Below are positions 1 through 6,701 of a DNA stretch of 11,518 nucleotides, in pieces. Position 1 is the first letter of the stretch. Each line of letters begins with the position of its first letter. The position numbers and the translations under genes were made by a program. The stretch is taken from contig DATFXD010000014.1 of assembly GCA_035258605.1 (NCBI GenBank), positions 1 to 11,518 of the forward strand, read 5' to 3'. The stretch is from AWTP1-13 sp035258605. Lineage in GTDB: Bacteria; Pseudomonadota; Alphaproteobacteria; Rhizobiales; Hyphomicrobiaceae. The notes below the pieces were generated by a model that saw nothing but the letters and a program-made list of their open reading frames with translations, had not been told where the DNA came from and ran no database searches.

Positions 1-15
1 GGGTGATGGACTGAA

Positions 16-891
16 ATGCTGTTCAGCTACTTGCTGATGAGCGGTGTCACGACCGGGGCGCTCTATGGCCTGGTCGCCCTGGGTTTCGTGGTGGTCAACA
101 AGGCCACCGGCGTCATCAATTTCGCCCAGGGCGAGTTCTTCATGTTTGCCGGCTTCATCGCCTGGATGCTGCACGTCCAGCTCGGCATCGACTACTTTCT
201 CACCTTTGCGCTGGCCGTCGCCTTCGGCTTCATGCTCGGCTGCCTCACCGATCGCATCGCCTACCGACCGCTGGACAAGACCGACGTGGTGAGCCTGGTG
301 CTGGCCACCGTCGGCACGGCCTTCGTCCTCAAGGGGCTCGCCCGCCTAATCTGGGGCGGCAAGGCCGATTATCTGGCCTTTCCCCCGATCACGTCGTCGG
401 ATCCGATCATGCTCGGCAACGTCATGGTGATCCCGCAACAACTGGCGGTGCTGGCCGGCACGGCGGCAATTCTGGTGGTGTTCACCCTCTTCTTCCGTCT
501 GACGCGGACCGGCAAAATGATGCAGGCCACCGCCGACAACGCCAGGGCCGCGGCCTTGGTCGGGATTCGCACCGATCGCATCTACACCTTGGCGTTCGGC
601 ATCGGCGCTGCCATTGCCGCGGCCGCCGCCGTGCTGACCGCACCGCTGACCCTGCTCTACCCCGATATCGGCTTTGCCTTTTTTCTCAAGGGATTTGCCG
701 CCGCCGTGCTTGGCGGGCTCAACAGCCTGCCGGGGGCGGTGCTTGGCGGGTTGATCGTTGGCATCGCCGAGTCGATGGCCGGCGGTTATATCCATTCCAG
801 CGTCATGGAGCTCTCGCCCTTTGTCGTCATCATGGTCGTCTTGACTTTGCGGCCGAGCGGGCTGTTCGGCTCGCGGACGCGGAGGGTCTAG
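16..891 (+). CDS. livH: Branched-chain amino acid-type ABC transporter permease (LivH family)
   Basis: Inner-membrane permease of the HAAT (hydrophobic amino acid) ABC family; with the LivM-type partner it should form the channel across the cytoplasmic membrane. The 291-residue product is hydrophobic over nearly its whole length, which fits about eight membrane segments and the usual LivH length. The N-terminal block NKATGVINFAQGEFFMFAGF (residues 28-47) is characteristic of LivH. The cytoplasmic EAA-like coupling loop follows RLTRTGKMMQATADN at about 161-175 and continues to VGIRTDRIY (182-190). An in-frame TGA at 4-6 means the start cannot lie far upstream; ATG at 16 is chosen, although its Shine-Dalgarno sequence is weak, which suggests translational coupling to a gene before the window. 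The stop overlaps the next start by one base. The symbol states the family; the true ligand may be another amino acid, an amide or a carboxylate. Confidence 0.93.
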   Translation: MLFSYLLMSGVTTGALYGLVALGFVVVNKATGVINFAQGEFFMFAGFIAWMLHVQLGIDYFLTFALAVAFGFMLGCLTDRIAYRPLDKTDVVSLVLATVGTAFVLKGLARLIWGGKADYLAFPPITSSDPIMLGNVMVIPQQLAVLAGTAAILVVFTLFFRLTRTGKMMQATADNARAAALVGIRTDRIYTLAFGIGAAIAAAAAVLTAPLTLLYPDIGFAFFLKGFAAAVLGGLNSLPGAVLGGLIVGIAESMAGGYIHSSVMELSPFVVIMVVLTLRPSGLFGSRTRRV

Positions 892-1907
892 TGGTGGCAC
901 CGTTCGGTCGCCGCAACGTGCTGTTGGCGCTGTTCGCGGCCGCCAGCGTGCTGCCGGCTGTTGCCAATGTCTACCAGCTGTTCATCGCCAATCTGATGCT
1001 GGTCTATGTGCTGCTGGCGATCGGGCTCAATATCCTGGTTGGCTACGCCGGACAGCTGGCCTTCGCCAACGCAGCGATGTTCGGCATCGGTGCCTACGCT
1101 ACCGGACTTCTACAGGTGCGGCTCGGTTGCTCGTTCTGGCTGGCATTCCCCGCCGGCGCGCTGGTGGCGGCGGCGGTCGGCCTGGCGATTTCATTGCCGG
1201 CGCTGCGGCTGAGCGGCCTCTATTTGGCGCTGTCGACGTTGGCCTTTGCGCAGGCCACGCAATGGGTGTTCTTGCACTGGGAAAGCGTCACTTTCGGTGC
1301 CGGCGGCTTCAAGACGCCGCCGCTATCGTTCGCGCCATTGCCGATCGGCAAGCCGCTCGGCCTTTACTACCTGAGCCTTGCCTTGCTGGTGGTGTTGTTC
1401 CAGTTCGCGCAAAATCTGGTGGCCTCGCGGGTCGGGCGCGCCTTCGTTGCCGTGCGCGATGGCGAGGTGGCGGCGCAAAGCCTGGGCGTGGATCTGTTGC
1501 GCACCAAGGCGCTGGCCTTCGGCATCAGCGGCTTTTATGCCGGTATTGCCGGCGGCCTTTATTCGGCAATGCTCAATTTCGTGGCGCCGGAGGGCTTCGA
1601 TCTGTTCCAGATGGTGCTGCAGAAATCGATGATCGTGGTGGGTGGGCTCGGCTCGATCACCGGTTCGGTGCTGGGCGCCGGCTTGATGATCATTGTGCTC
1701 GAAGCGCTGCGCGCCTTTAAGGGCCTGCAGGAAATCGTGTTCGGGGCCCTGCTGGTCGGCTTTGTGCTGTTCATGCGCGGCGGCTTGGTCTCGGTTCTGA
1801 AGCGCCACGTGCGCGGCTGGGAGGAACCACTTCGATTGCCGCAACGAGCGCCGCCAGCCGCCGCGCCGCGGGCGCTCGAGGCCGCCGCCGGAGGCGCCGA
1901 GCCATGA
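891..1907 (+). CDS. livM: Branched-chain amino acid-type ABC transporter permease (LivM family)
   Basis: Second inner-membrane permease of the Liv/HAAT transporter, expected to pair with the LivH-type protein. The 338-residue product carries the LivM hallmark GYAGQLAFANAAMFGIGAYA (51-70) and the EAA-like ATPase-coupling loop VGRAFVAVRDGEVAAQSLGVD (181-201), followed by KALAFGISGFYAGIAGGLY. Hydrophobic segments fill the rest up to about residue 298; the last 25 or so residues form an Ala/Pro-rich hydrophilic tail. The start is ambiguous between two consecutive GTG codons: 891 overlaps the livH stop by one base, while 894 lies seven bases after the GGAGGG at 881-886, a better ribosome-binding spacing. 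The 3' end overlaps livG by ATGA. Family assignment is secure; substrate is unknown. Confidence 0.93.
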   Translation: MVAPFGRRNVLLALFAAASVLPAVANVYQLFIANLMLVYVLLAIGLNILVGYAGQLAFANAAMFGIGAYATGLLQVRLGCSFWLAFPAGALVAAAVGLAISLPALRLSGLYLALSTLAFAQATQWVFLHWESVTFGAGGFKTPPLSFAPLPIGKPLGLYYLSLALLVVLFQFAQNLVASRVGRAFVAVRDGEVAAQSLGVDLLRTKALAFGISGFYAGIAGGLYSAMLNFVAPEGFDLFQMVLQKSMIVVGGLGSITGSVLGAGLMIIVLEALRAFKGLQEIVFGALLVGFVLFMRGGLVSVLKRHVRGWEEPLRLPQRAPPAAAPRALEAAAGGAEP

Positions 1908-2695
1908 GCACGGCGCTACTCTCGATACGTGACGTGCACCTGGCCTTCGGCGGCCTCAAGGTCCTCGATGGCCTCAATCTGGAGGTCAAGGCCGGGGAGA
2001 TTCGCGGCCTGATCGGCCCCAACGGCGCTGGCAAGACCACGCTCCTCAACGTCATCTGCGGCCTCAATCGCCCGCAACGGGGCGATGTGCGCCTCAACGG
2101 CGTGTCGATCGTCGGCCGCAAGCCGAGCGCCATTGCCCGCCTGGGATTGGGCCGCACCTTTCAGACCTCGCAGCTGTTCCGTGGCATGACCGTGCTCGAG
2201 AACATGATGCTGGGCCTACATCGGCGAACCCGCACCGGGCTGATCTCGGCCGGTTGCAATGGCCGGCGGCGGCGCAGCGAGGAGCGGGCGATGGAGGCGG
2301 CGGCGCGCAACGCGCTGAGCTTTGTCGGCATGGCGGATTTGGCCGAGCGGCCGGCGACCGCGCTATCGTTTGGCCAGCAACGCGTCATTGAGATCGCGCG
2401 CACCTTGATCAGCGACCCGAGCGTGGTGCTGCTCGACGAACCGGCCGTGGGTTTGAGCGCAAACCGGCTCTCGGAACTCGACGCGCTGCTGCGCAAAATT
2501 CGCGATCAGAAGGGCGTGACCCTGATCCTTATCGAGCACGTCATCCGGCTGGTGATGGGTGTCTGTGACCAGGTGACCGTGCTGAGCTCGGGCAGCGCCA
2601 TCGCCGATGGGCCACCGGCGGCCGTGCGCAATGATCCCGCCGTGATCGAGGCCTACCTCGGAAGGGAGCTCAGTGCTCGATATCAGGCATCTTAG
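1904..2695 (+). CDS. livG: ABC transporter ATP-binding protein (LivG family)
   Basis: Cytoplasmic ATPase of the Liv-type importer, 263 residues. Visible motifs: Walker A GPNGAGKT (38-45), Q-loop in GRTFQTSQ (83-90), signature LSFGQQR (154-160, the LivG-type variant of LSGGQ), Walker B VVLLDEP (174-180) and switch histidine in IEHVIRL (H212). The insertion between the Q-loop and signature and the ending AYLGRE are typical of LivG. An Arg-rich stretch (RRRRSEER, 121-128) occurs in the helical subdomain. The ATG at 1904 overlaps the livM stop (ATGA) and has GGAGG at 1890-1894 nine bases upstream. All catalytic motifs are intact, so it should be an active ATPase acting as a pair with LivF. Confidence 0.94.
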   Translation: MSTALLSIRDVHLAFGGLKVLDGLNLEVKAGEIRGLIGPNGAGKTTLLNVICGLNRPQRGDVRLNGVSIVGRKPSAIARLGLGRTFQTSQLFRGMTVLENMMLGLHRRTRTGLISAGCNGRRRRSEERAMEAAARNALSFVGMADLAERPATALSFGQQRVIEIARTLISDPSVVLLDEPAVGLSANRLSELDALLRKIRDQKGVTLILIEHVIRLVMGVCDQVTVLSSGSAIADGPPAAVRNDPAVIEAYLGRELSARYQAS

Positions 2696-3374
2696 GGTCG
2701 CTTACGGCATCACCGAGGTGCTGCACGACGTCACCTTTGCGGTGCCGACGGCATCAATCGTGTGTTTGCTTGGCGGTAACGGCTCCGGCAAGACCACGTT
2801 GCTGAATACGCTTGCTGGCATGATCCGCCCGCTGTCCGGCTCGGTGCGCTTCGAGGACCGCGAATGCACCGGCTGGTCCGCCGACCGCATGGTTCGCAGC
2901 GGTATCGTCCAGGTGCCGCAGGGCCGCGAGGTGTGGCCGAGCATGACCGTGATCGACAACCTTGAACTCGGCGCGGCAACGCGCCGAGACCGGGCGGCGA
3001 TCAAGTCCGATCTCGACTCGATCCTTGCCTTGTTCCCGAAGCTGGTGCCGCGCCGGCATCAGCTTGCCGGTCAATTGAGCGGCGGCGAACAGCAGATGCT
3101 GGCCATCGCGCGCGCCTTGATGGCGCGTCCGCGCTGTTTGTTGCTGGACGAGCCCTCGGCGGGACTGGCGCCGATGGTCGTGGCCGAGATGGTCGACACC
3201 ATTCTCGCCCTCAACCGGCGCGGCATGACCATCCTGCTGGTGGAACAGAACATTGGCGTGGCGGCCGCCGTGGCCGGCCAGGCGCACGTTCTCAGAAACG
3301 GAGCCATTGCCTTTTCCGGTCCGGCCGCCGACCTGATCGACAATCCGGTCGTGCTCAGTTCCTACTTGGGCTGA
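2673..3374 (+). CDS. livF: ABC transporter ATP-binding protein (LivF family)
   Basis: Second cytoplasmic ATPase of the Liv-type importer, 233 residues, the usual LivF length. Motifs: Walker A GGNGSGKT (34-41), Q-loop VPQGREVWPSMTV (81-93, the LivF form), signature LSGGEQQM (135-142), Walker B CLLLDEP (155-161). The switch position reads LVEQN with Gln192 in place of histidine, which is normal for LivF and not a defect. The protein ends in SSYLG, as LivF proteins commonly do. It starts at a GTG inside livG (23-base overlap) just after an AGGGAG at 2663-2668, so it is probably translationally coupled. Its last 13 bases overlap the end of the opposing deacetylase-fold gene; no intrinsic terminator fits between them. 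Confidence 0.94.
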   Translation: MLDIRHLRVAYGITEVLHDVTFAVPTASIVCLLGGNGSGKTTLLNTLAGMIRPLSGSVRFEDRECTGWSADRMVRSGIVQVPQGREVWPSMTVIDNLELGAATRRDRAAIKSDLDSILALFPKLVPRRHQLAGQLSGGEQQMLAIARALMARPRCLLLDEPSAGLAPMVVAEMVDTILALNRRGMTILLVEQNIGVAAAVAGQAHVLRNGAIAFSGPAADLIDNPVVLSSYLG

Positions 3375-4306
3375 TTTGAGCCTTGCCCGCTTGGGTCGGC
3401 AGCGCCTTGTGCCGTCTCAAGTTGCTGGCGCCCGTCCTGGTCGGCGGCCAGGAACCAATCGGCGATCTGGCTCGAGGTCATGAACACGGTATCGTTGCGG
3501 CGCGCCAGCAGGTCGAGTGCTTTCTCCAAGTAGTAGGCGCGGTGTGGAACGCCCACAATGTGCGGATGCAGGGCGAGTGTGAGCACCCGCGGTTGCTTTT
3601 CGAGCTCGCGCTCAAGGACTGCCAAAGTGGCTTCGAGCCGCTTTAAGAGCTCATCGCTGGATTGTCCCTGGACCACCCAGATCGGAACGTCATTGAGCTC
3701 CCAAGTGTAGGGCAGGCAAAGCAGCGGGCCGGCCGTGGTCCGCATCCAGCACGGCAAATCATCGACCAGCCAATCATGCACGAACTCGAGGCCGCACCGC
3801 TTCAGAATGTCGGGGGTGTCGTTGCTCTCGCCGCCGCCGGCCCCGAACCAGCCGCGGACCTTGTGGCCCGACAGCTGCTGTAACCGGGTCAGACAGCGTC
3901 GAATTTCCGCCTCCTCATCGGCCACTTGCTTGAGCGAGCGCTGGAACCAGCCGTGGCCAACGAGCTCCCATCCCGCATCAACCACGGCGTTGGCCAGCGC
4001 CGGATAAACGTCGGCGCATTGGGCATTGATGAAGGCCGACGCCTTGATCTGGCGCTGGGCCAAAGCAGCAAACAGCCGCGGCATGCCGCAGCGCATCCCG
4101 TACTCGACCCAGCAGTAGTTTGGCAGGTCCGGCGGCTCCACTTGGGCGCCGTGCGGTGGCGGCAGGATGCCGCGCGGCATCTTCTGATCGAACGGCCAGT
4201 ATTCGATATTAACGACGGTATTGACCATCAGCGGCTTGCCGCGGAACGGCTCCAGTCGGGCACGCTGCGAGGACATCTGAAAGGGGATGCGGGGATTGGG
4301 CCACAT
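3362..4306 (-). CDS. Polysaccharide deacetylase-fold hydrolase (PuuE/cyclic-imidase-like)
   Basis: A 314-residue, apparently cytoplasmic protein (no signal peptide) of the NodB/polysaccharide deacetylase fold, closest in appearance to the branch containing PuuE allantoinase, HpPgdA-like deacetylases and a cyclic imidase. Supporting blocks: NTVVNIEYWPF (29-39, first active-site region, Glu35 where classical members have Asp), AFINAQCADVYPALANAVVDAGWELVGHGWF (91-121), RGWFGAGGGESNDTPDILKRCGLEF (151-175) and the C-terminal HPHIVGVPHR (247-256). The second active-site motif is H118-x3-Q122 rather than His-x3-His. Likely reaction: hydrolysis of a C-N bond in a small amide or cyclic imide, more plausible here than sugar deacetylation given the location next to an amino-acid-type importer, but this is inference. 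A longer reading frame runs to 4402; the ATG at 4306 is preferred because AGAGGA precedes it and the extra residues look non-conserved. Confidence 0.8.
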   Translation of the reverse strand: MWPNPRIPFQMSSQRARLEPFRGKPLMVNTVVNIEYWPFDQKMPRGILPPPHGAQVEPPDLPNYCWVEYGMRCGMPRLFAALAQRQIKASAFINAQCADVYPALANAVVDAGWELVGHGWFQRSLKQVADEEAEIRRCLTRLQQLSGHKVRGWFGAGGGESNDTPDILKRCGLEFVHDWLVDDLPCWMRTTAGPLLCLPYTWELNDVPIWVVQGQSSDELLKRLEATLAVLERELEKQPRVLTLALHPHIVGVPHRAYYLEKALDLLARRNDTVFMTSSQIADWFLAADQDGRQQLETAQGAADPSGQGSNQPK

Positions 4307-4310
4307 GGGT

Positions 4311-4316
4311 TCCTCT
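4311..4316 (-). promoter_or_regulatory. Ribosome-binding site for the deacetylase-fold gene
   Basis: Read on the minus strand, AGAGGA lies four bases before the ATG at 4306. This decides the start in favour of 4306 over the upstream in-frame ATG at 4402. Confidence 0.6.
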
Positions 4317-4614
4317 TCGCCACCAGCGTCGATACGCACGAGCGCGCCAGCGCGTGTCGCCGGCAAGCGGCGGACTACGCAGACGCTAGCGGCCGGCGCC
4401 ATGCTGGTCGATCAAAATCGGCATGCTCGTCCGGCCGCCGCGGCGCAGGGCACAATGCACGCGCGGCGCAACCGACCTTGCGGGCTCCCGCCGGCCTCGC
4501 GCGGGGGCGATGCGAGCCACCCTTGCGTGCTGCGGCCGTTCACGGGCATAAAGCCCCGTCGATTGCCATCTTGTTTGAGCTAACGCCGACCGCCGGCAGA
4601 ACGTGCGCCGTTGC

Positions 4615-4620
4615 AAGGAG
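4615..4620 (+). promoter_or_regulatory. Ribosome-binding site for the dehydratase
   Basis: AAGGAG lies six bases before the GTG at 4627, an almost ideal Shine-Dalgarno. It argues for 4627 over the in-frame GTG at 4603. Confidence 0.75.
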
Positions 4621-4626
4621 CCCGCT

Positions 4627-6495
4627 GTGACGAAATCCAATATTGTCCGTATCGACCGCCATCCGGGACGCTCCGCCCAGAGCATTGGCATCGCCCGCCA
4701 ACTCGGTACCGACCCGACGCTTATTCATGAGCCGTCCGTGGGCGTGGTGGGTACCAAGGGCGACAGCCAATGCTACGTCGGCGTCATGGCCAAGGTTGAG
4801 GCAATCCATGAAGCCCTCAAACAGCGTGTTGGTACCGCGTCACACCAGCTCAAGCTGCGCCTGGTGCAGCCCGAGTACACGGTCGCCATCTCCGATGGCA
4901 TCCGCAATGGAACGCGCGAGATGCGCTACTCGATGATCGGGCGCGAGTTGACCAACGATGCGCTTTGCGAGCACCTGAGTGCGACCGGACTTGCCGGTAC
5001 CATCGCCGTCGTTGCCTGCGACAAGCCGCCGGTCGGCACGCTTGCGGCGTTGCTCGAACATAATCGTCCGGCGATCATGATGTCGGATGGCTCGATCCAT
5101 CCCGGCATCGATCCGAAGTCGGGCGAGGTGCTGGACATCGTCAGCGCCTACCAGGTCGCGGGCCACCCTGACCCAGAGTACCGCGAGCGCATCGCCTGCC
5201 ACGCCTGCCCCGGCTACGGCAGTTGCGGCGGTATGTTCACATACAACACCATGCAGACCTTCATCGGCGTTGTCGGCATGCAGCCGTTGCATATGGTGGC
5301 CCCATCCTCCGACGATCCACGCCGGCTTCGAGAATTTCCCACCGAGCTGGTCGATCACCTTGCGGTCTTGATCGAGAAGGATCTGAAACCGCGCGATATC
5401 GTCGGACGCGATGCCATTCGCAACGCGGTCATTGTCGCGATGGCCGTCGGCGGCTCTACCAATGTGGCGCTGCATGCCCCGGAGATCGCGCGTGCGGCGG
5501 GCTATGCCGAGTTCTGGAAGGATATTATGACGCCGGCCGAGTTCAATCACCTGTCGCAAGAGATCGTGCCCGTGCTCACCGACGCCCGGCCGTACGGCAA
5601 GTACTCGATGGTCGACATCGACAAAGTCGGCGGCGTGCAGGTGATCGTGCGCGAGCTGCTGGAGGCCGGGCTCATCAATGGCGACGTGCTGACCTGCACC
5701 GGCGAAAGCCTTGGCCGCCAAATCGAGCGCCTCGCTGCCAAGCGTGCCGACGGCAGGGTGATCTATCCGGTTGAGAAGCCCTATAAGCCGACCGGTGGTC
5801 TGCGTGTGCTCGGTGGCAATCTGTCACCCGACTTCTCGGCCATCCTTAAACTTGCCGGCGTCGAGGCCGGCCTTGAGAACAATGTGTTCCGTGGCAGAGC
5901 CCGCGTATTCGAGGGCGAGCAGAGCTTGATCGATGCTCTGGACCGGACGCCCGAGCAATTCCTGCACCATGACATGATCATTGTCCGCTACGAGGGTCCG
6001 AGCGGCGCGCCGGGAATGCCGGAAATGCTCGATCCGACCTCGCGGATCACCGCGCTCTGCCGCGAGCGCGGGATTGTGGTCGGGCTGATGACCGACGCGC
6101 GCTTTTCCGGCGGGTCGGTCGGTCTCGTCATCGGCCACGTCGGTCCGGAAGCGGCCCTCGGCGGCCCAATCGCATTGATCGAGAACGGCGATGAGATCGT
6201 GGTCGATCTGAACGCCAATGCGCTCAACTGCACGGCGCTGGCCGATGCTGGCATCTTGAAGGCACGCAAGGCCGCCTGGGATCAGGCGGTCGCCGCCAAC
6301 GGCGGCACCCACCCCAATTGTGGTGAGGCCAATACCCGGCTTCTGCACCGCGCCCGACATACCGCTGTGCCGGCCACCCGCGGCGGCGGTCTGCACCCGA
6401 ACCGCGAGGTGTGGGTACGGGAACCGCGCCAAGCAGAGCGGTCGGGCTTCGTGCCCAAGAACAAGCACCGCGCAGCGGTCAACAAGGCCAGTTAG
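4627..6495 (+). CDS. IlvD/Edd-family [Fe-S] dehydratase (dihydroxy-acid/aldonic-acid dehydratase paralogue)
   Basis: A 622-residue cytoplasmic dehydratase of the IlvD/Edd family, which removes water from dihydroxy acids or sugar acids using an Fe-S cluster and Mg2+. Likely cluster cysteines: C49 (GDSQC), C131 (ACDK) and C200 (CPGYGSCGG). Other expected active-site residues are present: D90 (SDGI), D132 and K133 (CDK; the Lys is carbamylated in characterised members), E466 (EGPSGAPGMPEM) and S494 (DARFSGG). Further family blocks: YNTM, AVGGSTN (273-279), IGHVGPEAALGGPIAL. It departs from canonical IlvD at CDKPPVG, SDGIRNGTREMRYS and DARFSGG (normally DGRFSG), and it ends in a basic tail of about 50 residues. 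It is therefore probably a catabolic paralogue acting on a hydroxy acid other than the valine/isoleucine intermediate; the substrate cannot be told. The GTG start is set by AAGGAG. Confidence 0.88.
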   Translation: MTKSNIVRIDRHPGRSAQSIGIARQLGTDPTLIHEPSVGVVGTKGDSQCYVGVMAKVEAIHEALKQRVGTASHQLKLRLVQPEYTVAISDGIRNGTREMRYSMIGRELTNDALCEHLSATGLAGTIAVVACDKPPVGTLAALLEHNRPAIMMSDGSIHPGIDPKSGEVLDIVSAYQVAGHPDPEYRERIACHACPGYGSCGGMFTYNTMQTFIGVVGMQPLHMVAPSSDDPRRLREFPTELVDHLAVLIEKDLKPRDIVGRDAIRNAVIVAMAVGGSTNVALHAPEIARAAGYAEFWKDIMTPAEFNHLSQEIVPVLTDARPYGKYSMVDIDKVGGVQVIVRELLEAGLINGDVLTCTGESLGRQIERLAAKRADGRVIYPVEKPYKPTGGLRVLGGNLSPDFSAILKLAGVEAGLENNVFRGRARVFEGEQSLIDALDRTPEQFLHHDMIIVRYEGPSGAPGMPEMLDPTSRITALCRERGIVVGLMTDARFSGGSVGLVIGHVGPEAALGGPIALIENGDEIVVDLNANALNCTALADAGILKARKAAWDQAVAANGGTHPNCGEANTRLLHRARHTAVPATRGGGLHPNREVWVREPRQAERSGFVPKNKHRAAVNKAS

Positions 6496-6701
6496 TGCCG
6501 GCAGGTGCGGGGGGCCTTGAGCATCGCGCGCGTGCCTGGGCGATGACCGACAGGAACCGGCCCACTTTTGCCTGAGCGCCGAGCGCGCGGCACGGCGCTG
6601 TTGTGGCGGGCGACCTCGGCGGCCACCTCAGGTGCGCCGCCGCAGGCACGCTGTTAAGACGGCAACGCCGGGCTGGGCATCAGCACCCTGTTGCTGTGAG
6701 C
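6496..6701. terminator. Convergent spacer with possible bidirectional terminator hairpins
   Basis: This 206-base spacer lies between the converging dehydratase and hydrolase genes. The best structure is GGCGGCCACCT (6618-6628) pairing with AGGTG (6630-6634) and GCCGCC (6636-6641), an 11-pair inverted repeat with one bulged C. A second stem pairs AGCGCCG (6575-6581) with CGGCGCT (6593-6599), and a small one pairs CAGCA (6681-6685) with TGCTG (6692-6696). None is followed by a T-run on either strand, so intrinsic termination is only a possibility. No gene seen. Confidence 0.35.

Larger units (their letters stand above)
4307..4626. promoter_or_regulatory. Divergent intergenic region with nested inverted repeat
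   Basis: This 320-base spacer separates the diverging deacetylase-fold (-) and dehydratase (+) genes and must hold both promoters. It contains a nested dyad centred near 4413: outer arms GCGGCCGG (4389-4396) and CCGGCCGC (4431-4438), inner arms CATGC (4400-4404) and GCATG (4421-4425). For the plus strand, TTGCGT (4523-4528) and CATAAA (4547-4552), 18 bases apart, are a weak possible promoter. I see no convincing minus-strand promoter and no coding potential beyond shadow frames. Confidence 0.4.

Noticed and set aside
346..900. 184-residue minus-strand open frame inside livH
   Set aside because: It is antisense to a clear permease, with His/Gln/Gly-rich composition typical of a shadow frame in GC-rich DNA, and matches no family I know.
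2673..3374. Missing switch histidine in LivF (Gln192) as a sign of a degenerate ATPase
   Set aside because: LivF-family proteins normally read VEQN here, so it is a family trait and not decay.
4840..5721. 293-residue minus-strand open frame inside the dehydratase
   Set aside because: It lies antisense to conserved dehydratase motifs and has Asp/His/Arg-rich shadow composition; no motif or ribosome-binding site.
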